Assembly: GCA_937893155.1 (NCBI GenBank) | Contig: CALBGU010000057.1 | Location: 1 to 11,241 of the forward strand | Length of the DNA stretch: 11,241 nucleotides | DNA from: an uncultured Treponema sp. | GTDB lineage: Bacteria > Spirochaetota > Spirochaetia > Treponematales > Treponemataceae | Direction: 5' to 3' | Shown here: piece after piece, positions 5,302 through 11,241 of the stretch | How positions within the stretch are numbered: position 1 is the stretch's first letter | Layout of the letters: each line of letters starts with the position of its first letter | The notes under the pieces: model-generated | The model's database searches: none | Seen by the model: the letters and a program-made list of their open reading frames with translations, nothing else | Told to the model about the DNA's origin: nothing | Position numbers and translations under genes: made by a program

Positions 5302-7386
5302 ATGTTTAGTATCAGGCAGAAAATCAATGGCTCTATGTTGTTGGTTGTGCTTTTGGCAAGTGCAAGTATTGTGCTTTTTTCATGGCGGAAGTCGAGTCGG
5401 GAACTGGTGAGTGCGGTGGAGAGCGGCAATCTGAATCTTGCCCACGCCACAGCTTCTGATATTTTCAATATTAATGACCGTGAGTTCAAGATGCTTGAAT
5501 CGCTTGCAAATCTTGATGAACTTCGCGCCGTTAAGAACACCAAAGAGTCTATGCACGAAAAATGGCGGCTCATCAACAAAGCAACGGGCGGCGACAAGAA
5601 ATATCTGGGTATGGCGATTTACGACGAGCACGGTATTGGCTGGACGACGACGGAAAAATGGAGCGACTTGCACGAACGCGAATATCTTGCAAAGGCGATG
5701 ACGGGGGAAAAGGCGATTATGGACCCGAACTGGAGTCCCGTCAACGGCAATCTGTCTACGTTTTATGCTCTGCCGTACCGCGATACCTCGGGGAAGCAAA
5801 TCGGCGAAGTGGTTGCTGTTCTTGACAGCACCGACCTTTGCAAAACGGTGAGCGCAATCAAAGTCGGTCGCAATTCTCACCCGTTCGTTATCAATATGAA
5901 GACGGGGAAATACATTGCACATTCTGATGAACAGATGGTAAAAGACAGCAAGTCGATTGCCGACGGCGCTAGCGATGGATTTAAGCCGATTATTTCGCGA
6001 ATCCAAAGCGGTGCCACGGGAACGGCGGTGTTTTTTGACGAAATGGCAAAGCGAAAAATGTCTGTGTCGTTCCAGCCGATTAAGGACTGTGATTGGGCGG
6101 TGGTGTGTATGGCACCGTACGCGGATTTTTTCAGCGGAATCGGGCAGCTTTTGGGCAGTATGATTTTTATTGCGCTGATGTCGCTTATCGTGGCGGCGGT
6201 GGTTGGATTGCTGGTGGTCAGTGTTGCCATTTCTCCGCTCAACCGCGTCAGTTCTGCGATTGAGGGCATTGCCTCTGGTGATGCGGATTTAACGAAGCGG
6301 CTGTCTGTGCAGGGAAAAGATGAAATCGCGCAGCTTGCTTCTGGTTTTAATCTGTTTACCAATCGGCTTCATACGATTATTTCAGAGCTCAAGGGCACAA
6401 AAGAGGATTTGAACAGCTACGGCGAGCGTCTCGGCTCTATGGTGCAGGACAATGCAATGTTCCTTGATGCAATGATTGATTCAATCAAAGATGTGGACAC
6501 CGAAATCCACAAACAGCACAGCAACGTTGACAGTTCTGTGAACGCGGTCGGTGAAATTTCTGAGTCTGTGGAGCAGCTGCGGGATTTGATTCAAAAGCAG
6601 ATTTCAAGCGTGGAGCAAGCGTCTGCCGCTGTTACGCAGATGATTAGCAATTTGAATTCGGTTTCATCTTCAACGGAATTGCTTGCGCAGGATTTCTCCC
6701 ATTTCCAAAATGATGTAAGCAAGGGCATTCAGCAACAGCAGGAAGTGAGTCGCAAGATTCAGAAAATCGTAGAGCAGTCAAAGACGCTGAACGAAGCAAA
6801 CAAGGCGATTTCCACGATTGCAAGTCAAACCAATTTGCTCGCGATGAATGCGGCGATTGAGGCAGCCCACGCAGGCGATGCGGGCAAGGGCTTTGCGGTT
6901 GTGTCTGATGAAATCCGAAAACTCTCGGAAACATCGGCCGGGGAATCCAAGAAAATCGCTTCTCAGCTCAAAGATATTCGAGGCAGCATTGAAGGCGTTT
7001 TGCAGGCTTCGGAACTCTCGGACAAGTTCTTTTCGATTGTGGTGCAAAAACTCAACGGCACGGGTAACCTTGTGCAAGAGATAAAATCGGCAATGGAAGA
7101 GCAAAGCGAGGGGTCTAAGCAGATTAACGAAGCATTAGGCTCTATGAATAACGCAACGGCGCAAGTCCGAGTGGCTTCTGAAGACGTGGATAAGGCGCGC
7201 GAAGGAATTATTGGCGATGTGACTAGCCTAAAGCAATCGTCTGATTTGGTGAAAGGGCAAGTAGAAAAGATGGAAGAGCATATAAAGCAAATGGAGGCTG
7301 ATGACAATTCGCTTTTGAACATTGCAACCGCGATTAACGGCTCAATTTACCGAATCGGCAGTCAAATCGACCAATTTACCGTGTAG
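5302..7386 (+). CDS. Methyl-accepting chemotaxis protein, Cache sensor type
   Basis: A 694-residue transmembrane chemoreceptor that senses a periplasmic ligand and controls the kinase CheA through CheW. A first membrane helix (about 11-27, GSMLLVVLLASASIVLF) is followed by a periplasmic double-Cache-type domain (about 34-275) with NWSPVNGNLSTFYALPYRD (143-161) and a membrane-distal/proximal layout typical of amino-acid or small-molecule binders; the ligand cannot be read from the sequence. The second helix spans 283-308, the HAMP domain about 309-365 (SGDADLTKRL, DEIAQLASGFN), then a long coiled coil. The signalling hairpin tip is intact (NLLAMNAAIEAAHAGDAGKGF, starting at N511). It ends QIDQFTV, without a CheR/CheB-tethering pentapeptide. 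The ATG at 5302 has a good ribosome binding site, aagaggt (5287-5293). With a 17-base gap it is probably in one transcript with the PilZ-like gene. The stop lies 15 bases from the stop of the convergent response regulator gene. Confidence 0.97.
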   Translation: MFSIRQKINGSMLLVVLLASASIVLFSWRKSSRELVSAVESGNLNLAHATASDIFNINDREFKMLESLANLDELRAVKNTKESMHEKWRLINKATGGDKKYLGMAIYDEHGIGWTTTEKWSDLHEREYLAKAMTGEKAIMDPNWSPVNGNLSTFYALPYRDTSGKQIGEVVAVLDSTDLCKTVSAIKVGRNSHPFVINMKTGKYIAHSDEQMVKDSKSIADGASDGFKPIISRIQSGATGTAVFFDEMAKRKMSVSFQPIKDCDWAVVCMAPYADFFSGIGQLLGSMIFIALMSLIVAAVVGLLVVSVAISPLNRVSSAIEGIASGDADLTKRLSVQGKDEIAQLASGFNLFTNRLHTIISELKGTKEDLNSYGERLGSMVQDNAMFLDAMIDSIKDVDTEIHKQHSNVDSSVNAVGEISESVEQLRDLIQKQISSVEQASAAVTQMISNLNSVSSSTELLAQDFSHFQNDVSKGIQQQQEVSRKIQKIVEQSKTLNEANKAISTIASQTNLLAMNAAIEAAHAGDAGKGFAVVSDEIRKLSETSAGESKKIASQLKDIRGSIEGVLQASELSDKFFSIVVQKLNGTGNLVQEIKSAMEEQSEGSKQINEALGSMNNATAQVRVASEDVDKAREGIIGDVTSLKQSSDLVKGQVEKMEEHIKQMEADDNSLLNIATAINGSIYRIGSQIDQFTV

Positions 7387-7401
7387 CGTTGCTCTGCGCG
7401 A

Positions 7402-8085
7402 TTATGGCTCAAATCGATAGCCTGCGCCTTTTACCGTGATGATGTGAGTTGGAGATTTCGGCTCATCTTCGATTTTTCCGCGCAGACGATTTATGTAGAC
7501 CATAATCGCGTTGTCATCAATAACGAAAGATTCTCCCCACACTTTTTCGTGGATTTCTTCTTTAGAAATGACGTGTTGGGCGTTGTTCAAAAACAGGAGC
7601 AGCATTGCAGCTTCTTTTGATGACAGCACCAACTCGTCACCTGATTTTGAAAACTTCATCGTGGACGGGTCATAAGCAAATGCGCCAACGTGCAAAGAAC
7701 CATCGCTTACGACATTATCGTGACTGCGGCGAATCAAAGCCTTGATTTTTGCGCCGAGCACGACTGGGCGAAACGGCTTTGTTACATAATCATCAGCCCC
7801 GATTGAAAGCCCGTAAAGCGAATCGTAATCTTCATTTCTGCCAGAAATAATCATAATGGGCGTTTTTATGCCTTTATCGCGGAGTTGTTTGATGACATCA
7901 AATCCTTCCATATCGCCTAAGTTTATGTCGAGCAAAATGATGTCAAATGATTTTTCTGAAAGAACGGAAAGTGCCTGTGCACCGCTGTTTACACATTCAG
8001 GCTCAAGGTCGTTGATTTCCATAACTTTTTGCAGCAATTTACAAATCGACACATCATCGTCAACAATCAAAACCTTGTCAGACAT
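7402..8085 (-). CDS. OmpR/PhoB-family response regulator
   Basis: A 227-residue two-component transcription factor. The receiver domain (1-120) has the acidic pocket D9-D10-D11, phosphoacceptor D53 in LLDINLGD, the switch residue S81 in MIISGR, and K103 in TKPF. The winged-helix DNA-binding domain (about 128-227) ends in the typical VYINRLRGKI and TVKGAGYRFEP. It should bind DNA as a dimer after phosphorylation by a sensor kinase. No histidine kinase gene is next to it, so it is an orphan in this window. The ATG at 8085 has an ideal ribosome binding site, AGGAGG (8096-8091, five bases away). The gene converges on the chemoreceptor gene with 15 bases between the stops and no room for a separate terminator. 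Confidence 0.96.
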   Translation of the reverse strand: MSDKVLIVDDDVSICKLLQKVMEINDLEPECVNSGAQALSVLSEKSFDIILLDINLGDMEGFDVIKQLRDKGIKTPIMIISGRNEDYDSLYGLSIGADDYVTKPFRPVVLGAKIKALIRRSHDNVVSDGSLHVGAFAYDPSTMKFSKSGDELVLSSKEAAMLLLFLNNAQHVISKEEIHEKVWGESFVIDDNAIMVYINRLRGKIEDEPKSPTHIITVKGAGYRFEP

Positions 8086-8115
8086 ACTTTCCTCCTGTGC
8101 ATATTTTTAGATTAT

Positions 8116-8143
8116 ATTATAGCTCGGACTTTTTTGAAAGTCG
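8116..8143 (-). promoter_or_regulatory. Likely promoter and operator-like palindrome of the response regulator gene
   Basis: Read on the reverse strand, a perfect -10 box TATAAT lies at 8121-8116, with a second overlapping TATAAT at 8116-8111. No good -35 box is seen. A perfect inverted repeat GACTTT-N5-AAAGTC (8127-8143) occupies the place where a -35 region or activator site would be. It could be an operator, perhaps for autoregulation. It has no following T run, so it does not look like a terminator of the upstream gene. Confidence 0.5.
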
Positions 8144-8164
8144 GTTTTGCACAAAAGCGGAGTT

Positions 8165-8680
8165 TCAAAGATATTTTTGCAACAGAAAATCCGTTTGTGC
8201 ATCAGTTCCAAGCACGAATGTGTGTGCGCTGAATTGGGAAAATCCAAGATGCGCATAAAATTTTTTTGCATCTTCGTTATGTTCCCAAACACCGAGCCAA
8301 AGCCGCCCAAGCCCTTGCGTCTGCGCTTCTTCCTCCGCTCTGCGCATAAGAGCCGAGCCGATATGTTTGCCTTTATACGCCTTTAAAACATAAATACGCT
8401 GGATTTCCAAAGAATCAGAACTTTGTTTTTCGGTCTGTGCATCACGCACATTTAATTTCATATATGCCGCAGGCGCACCGTCGCAATATGCAATAAAAAA
8501 TGAAGAATCCTTTGTTGAAATCTCTGATTCAATGTGCGGAATGTTGAAATTTTCACTTAGATATTTTTCCATATCTTCGGCAGAATTGGTATCCGAAAAT
8601 GTTTCCATAAATGTCTGCTTTCCCAATTCTGCGATTATCGGCGCATCATTTTTATCTGCGTGTGTAATGTTGATTTCCAT
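8165..8680 (-). CDS. GNAT N-acetyltransferase, PaiA-like (spermidine/spermine type)
   Basis: A 171-residue cytoplasmic acetyltransferase of the GNAT fold, which transfers acetyl from acetyl-CoA to an amine. The order of motifs follows Bacillus subtilis PaiA as I recall it: ETFSDTNSAEDMEKYLSENFN near the N-terminus, SLEIQRIYVLKAYKGKHIGSALM (strand 4 and the acetyl-CoA pyrophosphate loop, about 90-113), LWLGVWEHNEDAKKFYAHLGF (about 129-149) and a C-terminal GTDAQTDFLLQK. PaiA acetylates polyamines and so lowers their level; the substrate here is inferred from that likeness and could be another amine. The ATG at 8680 has a GGGGAAA-type ribosome binding site. Only 27 bases separate it from the upstream DUF1963 gene, so the two are probably in one transcript. 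Confidence 0.85.
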   Translation of the reverse strand: MEINITHADKNDAPIIAELGKQTFMETFSDTNSAEDMEKYLSENFNIPHIESEISTKDSSFFIAYCDGAPAAYMKLNVRDAQTEKQSSDSLEIQRIYVLKAYKGKHIGSALMRRAEEEAQTQGLGRLWLGVWEHNEDAKKFYAHLGFSQFSAHTFVLGTDAQTDFLLQKYL

Positions 8681-8707
8681 TTATTTCCCCAAGAATAGCA
8701 AAAATTT

Positions 8708-9631
8708 TTAAGAATAATAAAAAAGCACATCTGAAAAATCTTTTTTCAGCAAATCAGCACGATTTATCAAAAATGCGCCAGCCCCGCCGTTTCCCCATAA
8801 AATATCTTCATACATTTCGCTTCCAAGCTCAAAAAGTAACGTATCGTATTTTTTTCCGTTCAAACATTCTGAATTATCTCTCGGGTCGCCATTTTGCAAA
8901 AAAAACGGATAGCCGAGCAAATGATGATGCCCGCCTTTTGAGGCACCCTCAACAGCTTTCTTTGCTCTTCTCCGATGAAACGAAATGGAAAATTCTGTGG
9001 CACGAATTGGCGAACCAGAAAGCGAAGGCTCCGTGCTAATGGGAATATCTCCAAGGCTGCGAATATGTTCAGGCTTCACCGATGTATCAATTTTGCTGTG
9101 ATACACGACGCAATGCCCGTGCCCAGAAACAGGATTTTTTAAGTCCACGCCGTAATTGGTGCTTGAAACATCAATAAAAAATTGCAATAGACCTTTTTGC
9201 GGAAATGGATAGCCAAGCCGCTCTTTCGCAAAATTTATCTGTGCGAGCAACATCATTTTGTGTCCGTCTGCGCTGGTGGGATATGGTCTTGAAGCATCTT
9301 TTACGCACCAATAGGGAATTCCGCCGATTTTGCTTCCCGAAATTTCGGTTTCTTTGCTCGAAAACTCGATTTCCCACTCCATTTTTTTACATTCATCGTT
9401 TTCTTCACCGTCAAAATTTTCATTTTGAGTTGCTTTTTTTTGCCGAAGAGGAGAGTATCGTGCTTTGCGATTTTTCAAAAAAGCCAAAATTGAAGTAACA
9501 ATTGTTGCCAAAAAAAGCAAAATCACAACAAGTGCAACAAAATGGTACCATGAAAGTCCTGATGGATCACCATACATCGCATTTATAAAATCTTGGAAAA
9601 AAAATGGAATTGTTGTTTTAAGTTCAGTCAT
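8708..9631 (-). CDS. DUF1963 (YwqG-like) protein with N-terminal membrane anchor
   Basis: A 307-residue protein. A single hydrophobic helix (about 29-52, WYHFVALVVILLFLATIVTSILAF) is followed by positive charges, so the bulk is predicted to be cytoplasmic and membrane-tethered. After a charged linker (54-88) the rest matches the DUF1963/YwqG family: SKIGGIPYW (100-108), HKMMLLAQINFA (124-135), PFPQKGLLQFFI (142-153), a GGHHHLLGYPFFLQ segment (233-246) and a closing WGNGGAGAFLI (279-289). Members of the family have no established biochemical role, and most that I recall are soluble and lack the anchor. I chose the ATG at 9631, which has AAAGGAAA six bases upstream. The frame extends to a start at 9733, but those 34 residues are Lys/Ile-rich from AT-rich spacer and have no ribosome binding site. 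It probably forms an operon with the acetyltransferase gene. Confidence 0.85.
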   Translation of the reverse strand: MTELKTTIPFFFQDFINAMYGDPSGLSWYHFVALVVILLFLATIVTSILAFLKNRKARYSPLRQKKATQNENFDGEENDECKKMEWEIEFSSKETEISGSKIGGIPYWCVKDASRPYPTSADGHKMMLLAQINFAKERLGYPFPQKGLLQFFIDVSSTNYGVDLKNPVSGHGHCVVYHSKIDTSVKPEHIRSLGDIPISTEPSLSGSPIRATEFSISFHRRRAKKAVEGASKGGHHHLLGYPFFLQNGDPRDNSECLNGKKYDTLLFELGSEMYEDILWGNGGAGAFLINRADLLKKDFSDVLFYYS

Positions 9632-9855
9632 AGATTTTCCTTTTTTGATTTTAAAACAGATATCAATTATTATTTTTCGGTATTTTTGAAACTTTTTTGA
9701 ATATTCTGTACGCAAAAAAATAAATTTTAGCAAAATTTTTTTTCAAGAGAGAAATTTTTCTCTAATTTGTCCATTTTTTTATGCGAATTTCTGAATTCTA
9801 ATTTTGATGATGTTCATAATCTGTCGTTTCGAGCGTATTTTTCAATTCCGCGCAT
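9632..9855. other. AT-rich spacer with a 16-base palindrome
   Basis: Between the DUF1963 start and the terminator of the ABC ATPase gene lies AT-rich DNA with poly-A and poly-T runs. A perfect palindrome agagaaatttttctct (9748-9763) stands about 120 bases upstream of the DUF1963 ATG. On the reverse strand a TTGAAA directly downstream of it is a possible -35 box, but its -10 partner is poor. The promoter for this operon must lie here but I cannot fix it. No gene is supported. Confidence 0.4.
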
Positions 9856-9888
9856 AAAAAAAGACCGCCGCATTTTCAGCAACGGTCT
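9856..9888 (-). terminator. Intrinsic terminator of the ABC ATPase gene
   Basis: Read on the reverse strand, AGACCGTTGC and GCGGCGGTCT pair as a 10-base stem with two G-U pairs and a seven-base loop, followed by a run of T (9862-9856). It lies about 40 bases past the stop of the ABC ATPase gene and is a textbook rho-independent terminator. Confidence 0.9.
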
Positions 9889-9927
9889 GATAGAGTTAAA
9901 ACAAAGTCAAATACTCAGGATTTTAAC

Positions 9928-11079
9928 TTATGCCCATGTGTTTGGAATATCCTCACAAATGTTCAATTCGTCCTCATCTTTTCCTTCTGGGCTCTTCATA
10001 AAGAACTTTGATTTCTCCATGCGAGGCACAAAATTGACCATATCGCCAAGCGTGAACTTGTGCTCAGGACCTGTGATAGCGATGATGCTCTGACCTTTTG
10101 TTGAAAGGAACAAGTGCGTTGAAGCACCAAGAGGCTCCTGGTTTGTAATCTTCATCTGCATATTGTTCTTTGCTGCAGGAGATGTCTGGTAGTCCAAATC
10201 TTCTGGACGAATACCAAAGAAGACTTCTTTGCCGACATAAGCCTTCAAAGATTTCTTCTGCTCTTCTGTTGGCTCAATTTCGAATGAACCCTCGTCAGCC
10301 ACGATTGTTCCGTTCTTTTCCACGATTTTCACAGAAAGGAAGTTCATCGGCGGTGTACCGATAAAGCCTGCAACGAACTTGTTAATCGGGTGATTGTACA
10401 AATCCAATGGAGCACCAATCTGCTGAATCTTTCCACCTTCAGCACCGCAGCCTTTCATAACAACAATCTGATCACCCATCGTCATAGCTTCAATCTGGTC
10501 GTGGGTAACATAAATCATTGTTGCCTGAAGTCTATTGTGCAAATCGCTGATTTCTGCACGCATCTGAACGCGAAGTTTTGCGTCGAGGTTAGAAAGCGGC
10601 TCATCGAACAAAAAGACCTTTGGATTACGAACGATAGCGCGACCAACAGCAACGCGCTGACGCTGACCACCAGAAAGTGCCTTCGGTTTGCGGTCAAGAT
10701 ACTGCGTAAGGTCGAGAATCTTTGCAGCCTCATCTACGCGACGTTTGATTTCCGCTTTGTCCATCTTTCGGATTTTCAAACCGAATGCCATATTGTCGAA
10801 AACGCTCATGTGCGGATACAGAGCGTAGTTCTGGAAAACCATTGCGATGTTTCGGTCTTTCGGCGGAACATCGTTCATCAATTCTCCATCGATATAAAGT
10901 TCACCCTCGGAGATATCCTCCAAGCCCGCAACCATTCGAAGTGTCGTAGATTTACCACAACCTGATGGACCGACAAAAACACAGAATTTTTTGTCTTCAA
11001 TTGTGATGTTCGAGTTTGTAACTGCGCGAACATTGCCGTCGTAAATCTTACCGATACCCTTCAATTCTACCTTAGCCAT
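9928..11079 (-). CDS. ugpC: Carbohydrate ABC transporter ATP-binding protein, UgpC/MsmK/MalK type
   Basis: A 383-residue ATPase that powers CUT1-family importers of sugars, oligosaccharides or glycerol-3-phosphate; in many bacteria one such protein serves several importers. The nucleotide-binding domain has Walker A GPSGCGKST (37-45), the Q-loop glutamine Q83 in VFQNYALYPH, signature LSGGQ (135-139), Walker B VFLFDEP (155-161), D-loop SNLDA and the switch histidine H193. The C-terminal regulatory TOBE/OB domain starts about 240 with GFIGTPPMNF. FFGIRPEDL near 283 is typical of the MalK/UgpC group. No permease or binding-protein gene is next to it, which fits a shared ATPase, as does its solitary transcription unit with its own promoter and terminator. 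I chose the ATG at 11079, six bases after the ribosome binding site GGGAGGC. A TTG at 11094 in the same frame lies upstream of that site. The substrate cannot be told. Confidence 0.95.
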   Translation of the reverse strand: MAKVELKGIGKIYDGNVRAVTNSNITIEDKKFCVFVGPSGCGKSTTLRMVAGLEDISEGELYIDGELMNDVPPKDRNIAMVFQNYALYPHMSVFDNMAFGLKIRKMDKAEIKRRVDEAAKILDLTQYLDRKPKALSGGQRQRVAVGRAIVRNPKVFLFDEPLSNLDAKLRVQMRAEISDLHNRLQATMIYVTHDQIEAMTMGDQIVVMKGCGAEGGKIQQIGAPLDLYNHPINKFVAGFIGTPPMNFLSVKIVEKNGTIVADEGSFEIEPTEEQKKSLKAYVGKEVFFGIRPEDLDYQTSPAAKNNMQMKITNQEPLGASTHLFLSTKGQSIIAITGPEHKFTLGDMVNFVPRMEKSKFFMKSPEGKDEDELNICEDIPNTWA

Positions 11080-11114
11080 TAAAAAGCCTCCCAATGGGGT
11101 TATATTATATTTTT

Positions 11115-11143
11115 ATGATACGACACCTTTTTGCAGTTGTCAA
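11115..11143 (-). promoter_or_regulatory. Strong sigma-70 promoter of the ABC ATPase gene
   Basis: On the reverse strand a perfect -35 box TTGACA (11143-11138), a 17-base spacer and a -10 box TATCAT (11120-11115) are followed by an untranslated leader of about 30 bases with the ribosome binding site GGGAGGC (11092-11086). Spacing and sequence are close to ideal. Confidence 0.85.
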
Positions 11144-11210
11144 ACAAAATTTATACTTAAATTTGCATTTTTCCGAATTTTTCTTTTTTGGGTGGTGTTA
11201 CTAAAAAGTA

Positions 11211-11219
11211 TGCTAGTAT
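11211..11219 (+). promoter_or_regulatory. Possible rightward extended -10 promoter
   Basis: TGCTAGTAT (TG plus one base plus TAGTAT) near the right edge resembles an extended -10 box on the + strand, diverging from the ABC ATPase gene. No -35 box is seen at the proper distance, and the downstream gene is outside the window. Confidence 0.3.
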
Positions 11220-11241
11220 AAAAGCAACAGGGAAAAGTGAT

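Noticed and set aside
7366..7386. CheR-tethering pentapeptide at the chemoreceptor C-terminus
   Set aside because: The protein ends QIDQFTV; no NWETF-like motif is present.
9632..9733. N-terminal extension of the DUF1963 protein to a start at 9733
   Set aside because: The added 34 residues come from AT-rich spacer, have no ribosome binding site, and the ATG at 9631 has a good one.
9767..10093. Forward open frame of 108 codons near the end of the ABC ATPase gene
   Set aside because: It crosses the ATPase terminator and lies antisense to its coding end; no start signals or recognisable motifs.

Overview
The window looks like a gut or rumen spirochaete, most likely a Treponema. The basis is inference from gene style: a PAS-GGDEF cyclase, a PilZ-like protein, a Cache-type chemoreceptor and a MsmK/UgpC-type sugar ABC ATPase, in DNA that becomes AT-rich to the right. 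No rRNA or other definitive marker is present. No tRNA, CRISPR array or insertion sequence was seen.

The left part (1-2394) is the most unusual. The tail of a membrane glucosyltransferase (GtrII-like) runs leftward off the window edge. At about 355-375 it is abruptly joined to the C-terminal third of a family 2A encapsulin shell protein on the + strand. The shell fragment overlaps the start of a complete type II cysteine desulfurase that carries a roughly 150-residue low-complexity N-terminal extension, the known cargo of family 2A encapsulins. This is therefore the distal part of an encapsulin sulfur nanocompartment operon whose shell gene is broken here. Both proteins at the joint lose their N-terminal parts at the same point, so it is either a rearrangement or an assembly chimera.

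The middle part (2400-7386, all + strand) is a second-messenger and motility block. It holds a soluble PAS/GGDEF diguanylate cyclase with an N-terminal cysteine cluster, a 271-residue protein with a degenerate PilZ-like motif, and, 17 bases further on, a methyl-accepting chemotaxis protein. The first two genes share a nearly identical 15-base start region that places a -10 box six bases before the ATG, which suggests leaderless transcripts.

The right part (7402-11079, all - strand) holds four genes. An OmpR-family response regulator converges on the chemoreceptor with 15 bases between the stops. Next come a PaiA-like polyamine N-acetyltransferase and a membrane-anchored DUF1963 (YwqG-like) protein, probably cotranscribed. 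Last is a UgpC/MsmK/MalK-type ATPase with a clear promoter, ribosome binding site and terminator of its own. The final bases may carry a rightward promoter for a gene outside the window.
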